This document shows, piece by piece, positions 53,714-62,748 of a stretch of DNA of 64,000 nt (position 1 is the stretch's first letter; every line of letters begins with the position of its first letter). Origin of the DNA: an uncultured Altererythrobacter sp. (lineage in GTDB: Bacteria; Pseudomonadota; Alphaproteobacteria; Sphingomonadales; Sphingomonadaceae); contig CAJXJY010000001.1 in NCBI GenBank assembly GCA_913055875.1, positions 310,001 through 374,000 of the forward strand, in the 5' to 3' direction. The notes beneath the pieces were generated by a model that did no database searches, was not told the DNA's origin, and saw only the letters and a program-made list of their open reading frames with translations. A program made the translations under genes and the position numbers.

Positions 53714-53786
53714 CGTTCGCCCTGAGCCTGTCGAAGGGCTCCAGCGCTACGCAGGCGTGCTTCGACAGGCTCGGCACGAACGGGGA
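53714..53786. repeat. Interspersed repeat of the CCTGTCGAAGG type
   Basis: An inverted repeat, GAGCCTGTCGAAG ... CTTCGACAGGCTC, flanked by GTTCGCCCT and CACGAACGGG. This is a widespread short repeat of sphingomonads and other proteobacteria. Its right end GAACGGGGAGAGG supplies the ribosome-binding site of the downstream Lon-N gene. Confidence 0.85.
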
Positions 53787-53799
53787 GAGGGTTTGGCAC

Positions 53800-54411
53800 T
53801 TGTCTGAAAAGCTCGCCATCTTCCCGCTGACCGGGGCGATTCTCTATCCCGGGCTGAGCCTGCCGCTGCATATCTTCGAGCAGCGCTACCGCGCGCTGGT
53901 GAGCGATGCGCTGGTTCGCGACCGGCGGATCGCGATGATCCAGCCGCAGCGCCCGGCGGAGAGAGCGCCGCTGTTCGAGATCGGCTGCATCGGCCATATC
54001 GGCGATGTCGAGGCGCTCGAGGACGGACGCTACAACATCGTGCTGCAGGGCGAGGCGCGCTACCGCATCATGCGCGAACTCGACGTCACCACGCAGTACC
54101 GCCAGGTCGAGGCCGAGCTGATCGCGGACGAGCACGATGCCTGGCTGTCGAGCGTCGAGCGGGCCGGGTTCGAGCGCGAGGCGCGCAGGTTCGCCGACCG
54201 GCAGGGCTACAGCGTCGACTGGGAATCGGTCGCGCGGCTCGACGACACGACTTTGATCAACGGGGTCAGCCAGATCGTGCCGTTCGACCCGGCGGCGAAG
54301 CAGGCGCTGCTCGAAGCCGACGACATCCGCGTGCGGTGCGAATTGCTGGTCCAGCTGATGCAGTTTTTCGGCCGCCGCGACGGCGACGAAGAGATCATCA
54401 CGTTGCAGTAG
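53800..54411 (+). CDS. Lon N-terminal-domain protein
   Basis: A 203-residue protein made of the Lon substrate-binding (PUA-like) domain alone: KLAIFPLTGAILYPGLSLPL and HIFEQRYRALVSDALV, then GCIGHIGDVEALEDGRYNIV and LQGEARYRIMREL, and a helical bundle to the end. No ATPase or protease part. Relatives are annotated as Lon-N proteins of unknown role, often next to thioredoxin genes as here. TTG at 53800 with GGAGAGG nine bases upstream is the best start. Confidence 0.88.
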   Translation: MSEKLAIFPLTGAILYPGLSLPLHIFEQRYRALVSDALVRDRRIAMIQPQRPAERAPLFEIGCIGHIGDVEALEDGRYNIVLQGEARYRIMRELDVTTQYRQVEAELIADEHDAWLSSVERAGFEREARRFADRQGYSVDWESVARLDDTTLINGVSQIVPFDPAAKQALLEADDIRVRCELLVQLMQFFGRRDGDEEIITLQ

Positions 54412-54420
54412 TTTGTTTGG

Positions 54421-54668
54421 CCTCAAGCGCCGGCGGGCCCGTCCGGGCCCTTAGGCTTTCCTCGCTCCCTGCGGTCGCTGCGGGCGGCCCCTTGGGCCTA
54501 TGGCTGCCGCGACCAGGAACCGGGACGAAACCTAGAGGCCTGGAATGGATCGGTCGGCGACCAGCCGACCGCGAGCGCAAGCGCGCAAGCCGCAGGTGCC
54601 CCGCAGCGAAGCGGAGGGAACAGCACCGAGGATGCACCCGCGGAGGCGGGTGCGCAAACCAGGGACTC
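54421..54668 (+). repeat. Second dispersed repeat family, copy A
   Basis: Begins with the hairpin-forming GGCGGGCCCGTCCGGGCCC and TTAGGCTTTCCTCGCTCCCT, continues GCGGTCGCTGCGGGCGGCC, has a variable centre, and ends GCGAAGCGGAGGGAACAGCA, then TGCACCCGCGGAGGCGGGTG (hairpin) and CGCAA. The two end modules are almost identical to those of copy B at 62749-63064, which lies in the opposite orientation. Fills the gap between the Lon-N and MarC genes. Confidence 0.82.
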
Positions 54669-55304
54669 TCATATCCCGAAGCTCCCCCGTAGCCCATCGA
54701 TCACATATTGCGCGGCGAGGGCAGCGAGCAACACACCCAGCAACCGCGTAATCACCGCCTCGACGCGGTCGCCGAGCAGCCGGATCAGCGGCCCCGCGGC
54801 GATCAGCGCGAGCATCGTCAGTAGCAGCACTGCGGCGAGCGCGCCGAGAATCACCAACGTCCGGTCGGTGCCCTCGGCATTGTTCATCAGCAGCATGATC
54901 GCCGCGATCGCGCCCGGTCCGGCGAGCATCGGCATCGCCATCGGGAACACCGAGACATCCTCGATCTCGGGGCCCCCGGTGCTTTGGGCGGCGATCTTTT
55001 CGGCGCGTTCCTCGCGCCGCTGCGTGCGCTTCTCGAACACCATTTCGAAGGCGATCCAGAACAGCATCAGCCCACCCGCGATGCGGAAGCTGTCGAGCTC
55101 GATATGGAGCGCGGCGAGCAATTGCTCGCCGAACAGCGCGAACACCACCAGGATTACCGCCGCGATCGCGCAGGCGCGGATCGCCATGCTGCGCGCCTGC
55201 GCCGGGCTCGCGCCTTTGGTCAGCCCGGCATAGATCGGCGCGCAGCCGGGCGGGTCGATCACCACGAACAGCGTGATGAAGGCGGAGACGAACAGTTCGA
55301 GCAC
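54669..55304 (-). CDS. MarC family membrane protein
   Basis: A 211-residue protein with six helices and the MarC pattern: FVSAFITLFVVIDPPGCAPI, then RACAIAAVILVVFALFGE, RIAGGLMLFWIAFEMVF, PMAMPMLAGPGAIAAIMLL and the last two helices LGALAAVLLLTMLALI and ITRLLGVLLAALAAQYVIDG. Often called multiple antibiotic resistance protein, but the function is unknown. The GTG start at 55304 is one base beyond the stop of the upstream lipoprotein gene, so they are co-transcribed. Confidence 0.9.
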   Translation of the reverse strand: MLELFVSAFITLFVVIDPPGCAPIYAGLTKGASPAQARSMAIRACAIAAVILVVFALFGEQLLAALHIELDSFRIAGGLMLFWIAFEMVFEKRTQRREERAEKIAAQSTGGPEIEDVSVFPMAMPMLAGPGAIAAIMLLMNNAEGTDRTLVILGALAAVLLLTMLALIAAGPLIRLLGDRVEAVITRLLGVLLAALAAQYVIDGLRGSFGI

Positions 55305-55305
55305 G

Positions 55306-56088
55306 TCAGCCTGCGGGCGAAGCCGGAGGCTGGGCGGCGAAGGTGTGGTCGAGCGCGGTCTCCCACGCACCGTTCTTCCAGTATTCGACCACGACGCGCC
55401 GTGCGTCCGCCCCGCCGTGTTCCCAGTGCCAGCGCAGCGTGCCGTCGCGCGACAGCATCGCGCCGTGCCGAATCCCGTCCGGGATCGACAGCGCAGGGGG
55501 CGCCGTTGCGGCACCCTCGCCGCGGCGGCAATCGGCAACGAGACCGATGATCGGGCTTTCGCCCGAGACGACGATTTCGTCCTCGCTCGGGGGATCGGCG
55601 ACACGTCGGGGCGGGGGCTGCGGATTGTCGGGCGCCCCGGCATCGTAGACCCAGCGGTAGCCGTCGCTGCGCTGGCGCTCCCACACCGTGACGAAGGTGC
55701 CGACCTGGCCCGCGGGATCACGGAATCGGCCCTGGCTGACGGCGGTGCCACCGTCGCAGCTCATCCACACCGAGCGCGGGCCCCACTGGACGGCCTGCGA
55801 CGGATCGTCCTGCGCGGCGAGCCACGGCTTCGCCTCGATCGGGCCGCCCCGCCCGTGCAGCACGGCGCCGTCGGCGGCGAATTCGCGGAACGCGGTCCAC
55901 TGGCCGTCCTCGCGCGCGGCGCGCGAAAAGGCGATTTCGGTGGCGACGATCCTGCTCGGCTGCGCGGCGCCGGCCGCACCCGCCAGCGCCCGGTCGATCA
56001 CGTTGTCCGAATATCGCGGACCCTGATTGGGCGCGCAGGCGGCGAGAAGCACGGTTGCAACAGCGAACGGGGCGAGGAGTTTCTGCAT
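55306..56088 (-). CDS. NTF2-like lipoprotein of unknown function
   Basis: A 260-residue protein with a lipoprotein signal (LLAPFAVATVLLAACAPN, lipid Cys about 18). The first part (DGQWTAFREFAADGAVLHGR, then PIEAKPWLAAQDD and VSQGRFRDPAGQVGTFVTVW) has the look of a DUF4440/SnoaL-type domain used for ligand binding. The end is Pro-rich. No function can be given. Starts MQKLLAP, 18 bases beyond the folD stop; co-transcribed with folD and marC. Confidence 0.6.
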   Translation of the reverse strand: MQKLLAPFAVATVLLAACAPNQGPRYSDNVIDRALAGAAGAAQPSRIVATEIAFSRAAREDGQWTAFREFAADGAVLHGRGGPIEAKPWLAAQDDPSQAVQWGPRSVWMSCDGGTAVSQGRFRDPAGQVGTFVTVWERQRSDGYRWVYDAGAPDNPQPPPRRVADPPSEDEIVVSGESPIIGLVADCRRGEGAATAPPALSIPDGIRHGAMLSRDGTLRWHWEHGGADARRVVVEYWKNGAWETALDHTFAAQPPASPAG

Positions 56089-56106
56089 GCCCGCCCCCTA
56101 GCCGGT

Positions 56107-57012
56107 TCAGAGGCTTTCGGGAACGTCCAATCCGGCGTTGCGATGCGCCGCGACAAGCGTGTTCCTGAGCAGCACCGCGATCGTCATCGGGCCGACACCC
56201 CCGGGCACCGGAGTGATCGCGCCCGCCACTTCGCTCGCGCCACCGAAGTCGACATCGCCGACCAGCCGGCCCTTCTGAGCGCCCGGTTCGGGCGGCAGGC
56301 GGTTGATGCCGACATCGATCACCGTCGCACCGTCCTTGAGCCAGTCGGCCTTGACCATCTCGGCGCGCCCGACCGCAGCGACCACGATATCGGCGCGGCG
56401 CACCACTGCCGGCAGGTCCCTGGTCCGGCTGTGGGCGATGGTAACGGTGGCGTTGGCGTCGAGCAGCAGCTGCGCCATCGGCTTGCCGACGATGTTGGAG
56501 CGGCCGATCACCACCGCCTCCAGCCCCGACAGGTCGCCCAGCCGGTCGGTCAGCAGCATCATGCAGCCGAGCGGTGTGCACGGCACAAAGCCGCTCTGCC
56601 CAACGGAAAGGCGCCCGGCATTGATGACGTGGAAGCCGTCGACATCCTTGTCGGGGCTGATCGCGGCGATGACCTTCTGCTCGTCGATATGTCCGGGCAG
56701 CGGCAGCTGAACCAGGATTCCGTCGACCGCCTCGTCGCCGTTGAGACGCTCGACCAGCGACAGCAAGTCCGCCTCGCTCGCATCCTCGGGCAGACGGTGC
56801 TCGAAGCTTTCCATATTGGCGGCGACGGTCGCCTTGCCCTTGGAGCGGACATAGACCTGGCTCGCCGGGTCCTCGCCCACCAGCACTACCGCCAGCCCGG
56901 CCTTGCGACCGGCTTCCTGCTCGAATTCCGCTGCAATCGTGCCGACACGCTCGCGCAACTGCGCGGCGAACGCCTTTCCGTCGATCCGCTGTGCAGTCAT
57001 CCGGGGCGTCAT
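56107..57012 (-). CDS. folD: Methylene-THF dehydrogenase / methenyl-THF cyclohydrolase
   Basis: A 301-residue bifunctional enzyme of one-carbon metabolism giving 10-formyl-THF and NADPH. Visible motifs: [17 protein letters not shown] (Tyr and Lys of the active site), [49 protein letters not shown] (NADP Rossmann) and [19 protein letters not shown]. The ATG at 57012 overlaps the YggT stop (TGATG); a second ATG four codons on is also possible. Confidence 0.95.
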   Translation of the reverse strand: MTPRMTAQRIDGKAFAAQLRERVGTIAAEFEQEAGRKAGLAVVLVGEDPASQVYVRSKGKATVAANMESFEHRLPEDASEADLLSLVERLNGDEAVDGILVQLPLPGHIDEQKVIAAISPDKDVDGFHVINAGRLSVGQSGFVPCTPLGCMMLLTDRLGDLSGLEAVVIGRSNIVGKPMAQLLLDANATVTIAHSRTRDLPAVVRRADIVVAAVGRAEMVKADWLKDGATVIDVGINRLPPEPGAQKGRLVGDVDFGGASEVAGAITPVPGGVGPMTIAVLLRNTLVAAHRNAGLDVPESL

Positions 57013-57296
57013 CAGGCGCCGTAGGTCCCGTAGATCAGCACGCGCAACACGATCTGCAGAACGATGATCAGGACCAGCGGCGAAAAGTCGATCGCGCCGG
57101 TGCTCGGCAGGATGCGCCGGATCGGTGCCAGCACCGGATCGAGCAGTGCATTGATCGAGCGATAGATCTGGTGCAGGAAATCGTTGCTCGGATTGATCAC
57201 GTTGAACGCAAACAGCAGGCCGATGATGAACTGGATGATGACCAGCATCACCACCACGTTCACCAGCATGGCCAGGATATCGATGATAACGGGCAC
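57012..57296 (-). CDS. YggT family membrane protein
   Basis: A 94-residue protein with two membrane helices (about 10-32 and 70-90) and the YggT pattern [20 protein letters not shown] and [22 protein letters not shown] broken by a short loop. YggT proteins affect osmotic tolerance, and in other phyla thylakoid or cell-division membranes; the role here is unknown. Co-transcribed with argB (upstream) and folD (overlapping). Confidence 0.92.
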   Translation of the reverse strand: MPVIIDILAMLVNVVVMLVIIQFIIGLLFAFNVINPSNDFLHQIYRSINALLDPVLAPIRRILPSTGAIDFSPLVLIIVLQIVLRVLIYGTYGA

Positions 57297-57370
57297 GCGC
57301 CGTCCTTTCGTCTGTCTTCCTGTCCCGCCTTAGCCGAGCATGGCGGGGTGTATCAACCGCATAACACGCA

Positions 57371-58315
57371 TCAATCCGCGCTTATCAGCGTGCCGGCGCC
57401 GCGCGCGGTGAAGAATTCGAGCAGCATCGCATGCGGCACGCGTCCGTCGAGCACCACCGCCGCCTCGCACCCCGCCTCGACCGCGTGGACGCAGGTTTCG
57501 AGCTTGGGGATCATCCCGCCGCCGATCGTGCCGTTCTCCCTTAGCCGTTCGATATCGGCGGGCTTGAGATCGGTCAGCAATTCGCCGTCCTTGCCCAGCA
57601 CGCCCGCGACGTCGGTCAGCAGGAACAGCCGCGCCGCGCCCAGCGCCGCCGCGATCGCGCCCGCCATCGTGTCGGCGTTGATATTGTAGGTATGGCCGTC
57701 CTCGCCCGCACCGATCGGGGCGATGATCGGGATCATGCCGGAGGCGACCGCGGTATCGATGATGGTCGTGTCGACATGCGTCGGCGCGCCGACGAAGCCG
57801 AGATCGACCGCTTTCTCGATCCGGCTGTCGGGGTCCTTGACCGTGCGCTCGACCTTGGTCGCGGTGACGAGGCCGCCATCCTTGCCCGAAATGCCGATCG
57901 CCTTGCCGCCTGCATTGGCGATCCATCCGACCAGTTCCTTGTTGATCGCGCCCGACAGCACCATTTCGGCGATCTCGGCGGTCTGCTTGTCGGTTACGCG
58001 CAGCCCGTCGACGAACGTGCTTTCGACCCCGAGCTTCTCGAGCATCGCACCGATCTGCGGTCCGCCGCCATGGACCACGACGGGATTGATGCCGACCGCC
58101 TTGAGCAGCACGATATCCTCTGCGAAATCGCGCGCGGCCGCGGGGTTGCCCATCGCGTGGCCGCCATATTTGACGACGAAGGTGCGTCCGGCATAGCGCT
58201 GGAAATAGGGCAGCGCCTCGATCAGCACTTCCGCCTTTGCCAGCATTCCGGCGTTCTCGGCCCTGTCGTTTCCGGCCCTGTCCTCGCGATCCGCCATCAT
58301 ATCGCTCCCGCGCAT
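57371..58315 (-). CDS. argB: Acetylglutamate kinase
   Basis: A 314-residue kinase that phosphorylates N-acetylglutamate, the second step of arginine synthesis. Motifs of the amino-acid-kinase fold: [11 protein letters not shown] near residue 50, [42 protein letters not shown] and [24 protein letters not shown]. The first ~20 residues ([17 protein letters not shown]) are a poorly conserved extension, and the start may be the ATG at 58315 or one five or six codons later. An arginine-feedback-type N-terminal helix is likely. Confidence 0.95.
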   Translation of the reverse strand: MRGSDMMADREDRAGNDRAENAGMLAKAEVLIEALPYFQRYAGRTFVVKYGGHAMGNPAAARDFAEDIVLLKAVGINPVVVHGGGPQIGAMLEKLGVESTFVDGLRVTDKQTAEIAEMVLSGAINKELVGWIANAGGKAIGISGKDGGLVTATKVERTVKDPDSRIEKAVDLGFVGAPTHVDTTIIDTAVASGMIPIIAPIGAGEDGHTYNINADTMAGAIAAALGAARLFLLTDVAGVLGKDGELLTDLKPADIERLRENGTIGGGMIPKLETCVHAVEAGCEAAVVLDGRVPHAMLLEFFTARGAGTLISAD

Positions 58316-58465
58316 TGCCCCGCACCCTGTGCAGGTCGCGGCCCCTAGCGGTTACGGGCGATGTAGGAAAGCACCTTCGCGGCTTGCGCGACCCGGGTGT
58401 GCGCTTGTCCTTTTGCAGCGACGCGATAGTCTGCATGCGATCGAGCCGAGGGGAAGGAAAGCATC

Positions 58466-58849
58466 ATGAGCGACAATATCCGGCAGCGCAGCGAACCGCC
58501 GCCGCCCGTGCGCAGCGACGGGTTCGATTTCAACCAGCCGAGCATCGTCAGCCTGCTCTACATCGCCAGCTTCGTGGTCGGGATCACCGGGCTGGTAGGC
58601 ATCGTGCTCGCGCATATCTGGCAGAGCGACGCGCCGCAGCCGTGGGAGCGGAGCCATTTCACCTACCATATCCGCACCTTCTGGTTCGGCCTGCTCGGCT
58701 TTGTCGTCTCGGGCGTGCTGATGCTGGTGCTGATCGGCATTCCGCTGATGATCGCGGTTGCCGCCTGGGTGCTGATCCGCAGCATCGTCGCGCTGCTCAA
58801 GGCGCAGCGGCACGAGCCGATGCCCAATCCCGAGACGCTCGGCTTATGA
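58466..58849 (+). CDS. DUF4870-like membrane protein (paralogue 1)
   Basis: A 127-residue protein: a disordered N-terminus, helix one FNQPSIVSLLYIASFVVGIT, a loop with QPWERSHFTYHIRTFW, and two more helices. The conserved pattern GIVLAHIW ... HFTYHIRTFW ... PMPNPETL recurs in the next gene and in that at 63175. DUF4870/COG3671 proteins have no known function. ATG after GGAAGGAAAG. Its stop overlaps the next ATG (ATGA). Confidence 0.8.
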   Translation: MSDNIRQRSEPPPPVRSDGFDFNQPSIVSLLYIASFVVGITGLVGIVLAHIWQSDAPQPWERSHFTYHIRTFWFGLLGFVVSGVLMLVLIGIPLMIAVAAWVLIRSIVALLKAQRHEPMPNPETLGL

Positions 58850-59313
58850 CGCGGACAGGCCCGACGAAGGCCGACGATACGCGTCAACCGGCAACGCCGC
58901 CTGTGCCACCGGTTACGCCGTCGCCGACCGGCACCGTCCAGCCGCGCCGCGCGACGGGGTTCGCTTTCAACCGACCGGTGATAATCTGCCTGTGCTACCT
59001 GCTGGTATTCTTCGTCGGCTTCACTCCGCTCGTGGGTATCGCGCTTGCCTATATCTTTCGCGGCGAACCGCACGAACCGTGGGAGGCGGTACAGTACCGC
59101 TATCTGATCCGCACGTTCTGGATCGGAGCGAGCGGGTTTGCCTTCGTTGCGCTCGCGGTGCTCGCGCTAGCCTATGAAGAGGGCGTTGCGGCTGCGGTCG
59201 CCGGGTTGCTCGCGCTGATCGTGGTTGTACTGTTCACCGCGCGTACGATCTACGCCTTCGTCAAGGCGGTCGGCAACGAGCCCCTGCCGCGCGCGGCGAC
59301 GCTGCTGATCTGA
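58846..59313 (+). CDS. DUF4870-like membrane protein (paralogue 2)
   Basis: A 155-residue homologue of the upstream protein: a Pro/Thr-rich N-terminal tail (~35 residues), then FNRPVIICLCYLLVFFVGFT, IALAYIFRGEPHEPWEA, VQYRYLIRTFWIGASGFAFV and EPLPRAATLLI. Translation is coupled to the first gene through ATGA. Tandem duplication is the likely origin. Three helices; the conserved ...RTFW helix start is retained. Confidence 0.75.
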   Translation: MTRTGPTKADDTRQPATPPVPPVTPSPTGTVQPRRATGFAFNRPVIICLCYLLVFFVGFTPLVGIALAYIFRGEPHEPWEAVQYRYLIRTFWIGASGFAFVALAVLALAYEEGVAAAVAGLLALIVVVLFTARTIYAFVKAVGNEPLPRAATLLI

Positions 59314-59428
59314 CGCGGCTCCCGCGCAGTAGCCGACGACTGCATCGCATCTCTGCCGGAAAGATGCCGCGCGCCGGGCGTTGACCGGGTGAGCCTCTCT
59401 CGCCTCTGTACGACCACAGGAGACACCC

Positions 59429-59869
59429 GTGCCTCTCCCCACGCTTCGCTTGTCCGCCACTGCGCTCGCAGCCATCCTGCCGCTCGCCGCCGGAGCCTGC
59501 GCCAGCTATGGCGATCCCGACCCGATCGCGGACGACCCCGATCCGATAGTCGCGGAGTGTCCCGACACGCGCGGTTTCCAGGCCTTCGTCAACGCGATGC
59601 CGGGGCCCAACGACAACCCCACGCTGATCGTGACCGGCGAGGCATGGCTCGAGCAGGGCATCGATGCCGCGCTGCGCCCGGTCGGCCCCAATACCGAGGA
59701 TCCGGCGCGCTACCGCTTCGACCTCGAAGCGCGCGCCGGTTCCGGCATCGGCGGGTGGACCGCACTGCGCGGCGAGGCAAGCCGTGTCGCGCAGAGCTAC
59801 GACGAGGTCTACGTCACCTGCGGCGGCGCGGTCGTCGCGCGAGTGACCGATGTCGAGACCGCCTATTGA
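59429..59869 (+). CDS. Hypothetical exported lipoprotein
   Basis: A 146-residue protein starting with GTG (59429; AGGAGA upstream). The N-terminus is a lipoprotein-like signal (LSATALAAILPLAAGAC, Cys about 24). The mature part contains FQAFVNAMPGPNDNPTLIVT and a short beta-rich region ending VVARVTDVETAY; it resembles small inhibitor-like periplasmic proteins, without clear family. Its last bases overlap the convergent sulfotransferase gene. Confidence 0.55.
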   Translation: MPLPTLRLSATALAAILPLAAGACASYGDPDPIADDPDPIVAECPDTRGFQAFVNAMPGPNDNPTLIVTGEAWLEQGIDAALRPVGPNTEDPARYRFDLEARAGSGIGGWTALRGEASRVAQSYDEVYVTCGGAVVARVTDVETAY

Positions 59870-60747
59870 GCGTCGATTTCCGCCGCGAGCTCGGCGAAAT
59901 CGGCATGGCCGGTCGCGGGCGCGATCCGTTCGCGCCATAGTGCGTCGATCGCCTCGGCGACCACCGGAGGCAGTGTCTCGGCGTCGCTGCCTTCGGCCTG
60001 GACCTTGGCCGAATCGCTGTCCGCCGGGATACCCGCCTTCGCCTCGAAGGCCCGGCACACCATCGCGTCGTCGAAACGGTCCTTGTGCGCGACCATGAAG
60101 GCGCGTCCGGTACGCTCCTCGACCAGCGCGAGCAGCTCGTCGTCGAGCTCGATATCGCAGAACGCCGCGAGCCGGCGGATCGCCGAGCGCTTGTCGGCCA
60201 GCACGCCGCGATAGGTCATCAGCAGCGTGTCGGGTTCGCCGCGGCGCTCATACCAGCTCAGCAGGTGAGTGGCGTAGTCGCAACCGCCGGGGCCGCCGCC
60301 CATCCACAGCGGCATGAATTCCTCCAGCGCGATCGCACCTGGCTCGAGCACCCAGCCGTCCCAGAAGCGGTAGAAGGAGACGAAGGTCTCCTTCGGATCG
60401 CGCAGCGTCACCACGTAGCGCATGCCCGGCGGCAGGCGCTCGTATTCGCGGTGCGACTTGAAGCCGCGCGGCGAGGCGGGCTGGGGCGCGGTCATGTCGA
60501 AATCGATCAGCGGTGCGACGTCCTCCCACGGCACGACCCGGCTGATATCGTCGAAATCCATGTCTCCGCCGGTTCGCAGCTGATGGAACATCTGCTGCAT
60601 CATGGTGGTGCCGCTCTTGGCCCAGGAGGTGATGAAGACATCGCCGCGCCGCGGCTCGCAGGGGCGGTAATTGTCCTTCGGGCCGGAGGCGAGCTTGCCC
60701 ATTATCGCGCCCACTTCCCCGACCGACTGCGCCCGCGCTCCGCTCAT
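59863..60747 (-). CDS. Sulfotransferase domain protein
   Basis: A 294-residue cytosolic-type sulfotransferase. The PAPS-binding loop is VFITSWAKSGTTMMQQMFHQ near residue 40, then GFKSHREYERLP, and the 3'-phosphate site RYVVTLRDPKETFVSFYRFW; the C-terminal region with GIPADSDS has the loop that closes the cofactor. It transfers sulfate from PAPS to a hydroxyl or amine of an unknown acceptor. No PAPS synthesis genes are nearby. ATG at 60747. Confidence 0.86.
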   Translation of the reverse strand: MSGARAQSVGEVGAIMGKLASGPKDNYRPCEPRRGDVFITSWAKSGTTMMQQMFHQLRTGGDMDFDDISRVVPWEDVAPLIDFDMTAPQPASPRGFKSHREYERLPPGMRYVVTLRDPKETFVSFYRFWDGWVLEPGAIALEEFMPLWMGGGPGGCDYATHLLSWYERRGEPDTLLMTYRGVLADKRSAIRRLAAFCDIELDDELLALVEERTGRAFMVAHKDRFDDAMVCRAFEAKAGIPADSDSAKVQAEGSDAETLPPVVAEAIDALWRERIAPATGHADFAELAAEIDAQ

Positions 60748-60878
60748 GCCTGCCCCCTACCGTCGCGCGACCCCGGACGGGCTATGGCAGCGCGTGCGCG
60801 CAAGCGAAAGCCCGAATGACCGGGACGGGCGCAAACCCGCGATGGCTCGCTCCGCCCCGCTCCCGGGCGTATCGCGGC

Positions 60879-61340
60879 CTATTCGCTGCGCCCGCCGGTG
60901 ATGCCGTAGCCTTCGACCGCGCGGCTCTCGACATGGCCGGCGTGGTACATGTCCATATGGATGGTCTGCTCGGCCGGTTCGCTGCCCGGGCAGGTCACCG
61001 CATAGCCGTCCATGATATTGCCGTAGGGCGACACGCCCATGCTGCCGATCCGGTGGAATTCGGGCTGTTTGAGGTCGGCGCAGCGCAGCCGCGACAGATA
61101 GGCGCGCTGGCCGGAGGGCCCCGCGGCGCGGACCGGGTTCTCGCGCGCGCCGAGCGGGTGCTGCGCGGCCTCTTCCAGCGCCGCCTCGAGCTCCGCCCCG
61201 TCGATCGCCGATTGCCCCGACAGCATGCGCGAGAGCATCGCACTCGCCTCGGCCTCGCCCGGATCGACCGCGGCGGTGGTGGCGCAGGCGGCGAGCAGCG
61301 GCAGCGCCGCTGACAGAAGAGCGAGGCGGGTCGATGTCAT
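60879..61340 (-). CDS. Hypothetical lipoprotein
   Basis: A 153-residue protein with a clear lipoprotein signal (LALLSAALPLLAACATT, Cys about 19), an Ala/Glu-rich helical stretch, LGARENPVRAAGPSGQRAYL with RCADLKQPEFHRIG, and a short beta-rich end. Two cysteines near 87 and 116 may bond. No family recognised. It diverges from the lipoprotein gene at 61465 across 124 bases. Confidence 0.6.
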   Translation of the reverse strand: MTSTRLALLSAALPLLAACATTAAVDPGEAEASAMLSRMLSGQSAIDGAELEAALEEAAQHPLGARENPVRAAGPSGQRAYLSRLRCADLKQPEFHRIGSMGVSPYGNIMDGYAVTCPGSEPAEQTIHMDMYHAGHVESRAVEGYGITGGRSE

Positions 61341-61464
61341 GGGTATTCTCCCTTGCGATTGCGCAGTTTAGACGGAAGCGGCGATTGGGCAAAGAAGATT
61401 GCGGCGGCGCCCGAGGCAGCACAAAAACCTCCCTTTCGCCCGCGGAGCCTCTACAGTCCGCGCC

Positions 61465-62088
61465 ATGAAACCGCCTGGACCCCTCCTCGCCCTCTCCCTT
61501 GCCGCCTGCGCCCATACGCCCGATACGCCACCGCTTCCCGAGCCCCAGGAGCGCTTCTGGCGCGCGCTCGCCGGCCATTGCGGCAAGGCTTACGGCGGCG
61601 CGCTGGCGAGCACGGACGAGCGCGATGCCGACTGGCGCGGGCGGGCGATGGTGGCGCATTGGGCCGAATGCTCGGACACGCGCATCGCCATCGCGCTGCA
61701 TGTCGAGGAGGGCGATGGCTCCGGCTGGGACCGCTCGCGCACCTGGGTGGTCAGCCGCACGGCGGACGGGCTGCGCCTCAAGCACGACCACCGCCACGCC
61801 GACGGCAGCGAGGACGCGGTGACGCAATATGGCGGCGATACCCTCTCGCCGGGCACTTCGCGCATTCAGGACTTCCCCGTGGACGCCTTCTCGATCGCGC
61901 TGTTCGAGCGCGAGGGACTGGAGGCATCGCTGACCAATGTCTGGCGGATCGAGGTCGACCCGGCGGGTGCCGGCGGTGCGCGCTTCGCCTACCAGCTCAC
62001 CCGCCGCAACGACCCGACCCGGCTGTTCCGCGCCGAGTTCGATCTGACGAAGCCGGTCGCCGCGCCGCCCGCCGCTTGGGGGTGGTAG
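61465..62088 (+). CDS. Hypothetical lipoprotein
   Basis: A 207-residue protein: a short lipoprotein signal (MKPPGPLLALSLAACAH, Cys about 15), then FWRALAGHCGKAYGGALAST and a mixed beta pattern (IAIALHVEEGDGSGWDRSRT, WVVSRTADGLRLKHDHRHAD, and IEVDPAGAGGARFAYQLT). Sphingomonad relatives are annotated as hypothetical. The pattern of a lipocalin-like barrel is plausible but not proven. Confidence 0.6.
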   Translation: MKPPGPLLALSLAACAHTPDTPPLPEPQERFWRALAGHCGKAYGGALASTDERDADWRGRAMVAHWAECSDTRIAIALHVEEGDGSGWDRSRTWVVSRTADGLRLKHDHRHADGSEDAVTQYGGDTLSPGTSRIQDFPVDAFSIALFEREGLEASLTNVWRIEVDPAGAGGARFAYQLTRRNDPTRLFRAEFDLTKPVAAPPAAWGW

Positions 62089-62111
62089 CGCGCAGGCTCG
62101 CGGCGCGCCGT

Positions 62112-62633
62112 TTATCGCTCCGCGGGCGCAGGGCCGTGTGACACTCGTTCGGGTTTTAGCGGGTGTGACTTTCGCTCCTCCCGGTCGATTTGCGCGCAGG
62201 CGCGGTCGAGCCGGGCGAGGTGCTGGAGCAGCGCGCAAGCGTCTGGTTTCCAAGTGATTCCGGCCAGCTTGCCGTCATGCATGACGACCTTGAGCAGTCC
62301 GTTGCGATGGCGGTAGACGGCATCGAGCCCTGTGGACTTCGCCGAAGCCAAGTCCACAGCCGCGTGTGGCTTTCCCAGCGCCGCGTCCCACGCCGCCGCA
62401 AACCCCGCCGCGCCGGGGCGTTTCCTGAGGCGATAGGCCGACTCCCGCCCCATCGAGACCATCCGCGCCGCCTTCGCCACCGAGCGCGTCTGCGCGAGAT
62501 GGCCGATGAAGGCGGCTTGCCGCTGATGCGTCCATCCATCGGCGCGCGGGGCAACGGGGACGGGGTGGAAGCAGGGAATGCGGCGGCGGGGTTTGGGCGG
62601 CGCGGGCGGGGGAGGGGGCGGATAGAGCTTCAT
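62112..62633 (-). CDS. Proline-rich helix-turn-helix protein (paralogue 2)
   Basis: A 173-residue relative of the protein at 12294-12779: N-terminus MKLYPPPPPPAPPKP, then RADGWTHQRQAAFIGHLAQ, TRSVAKAARMVSMGRESAYR and GFAAAWDAALGK. The C-terminal half differs (STGLDAVYRHRNGLLKVVMH, LARLDRACAQIDREERKS) but keeps the spacing. Regulatory or DNA-binding function is inferred from the HTH alone. It lies just outside the inverted repeat pair at its right end. Confidence 0.65.
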   Translation of the reverse strand: MKLYPPPPPPAPPKPRRRIPCFHPVPVAPRADGWTHQRQAAFIGHLAQTRSVAKAARMVSMGRESAYRLRKRPGAAGFAAAWDAALGKPHAAVDLASAKSTGLDAVYRHRNGLLKVVMHDGKLAGITWKPDACALLQHLARLDRACAQIDREERKSHPLKPERVSHGPAPAER

Positions 62634-62748
62634 CGGGCAGGGTGAAGCAGATTTCGGGCGTGTAGGAAAATGGAAAGGGTAGCGGGCGTGGTGCGAGGGG
62701 AGGGGTTTGGGTTGTGCGGGCCTCCGGCGCTGGCGATTGGGTCCGCGG

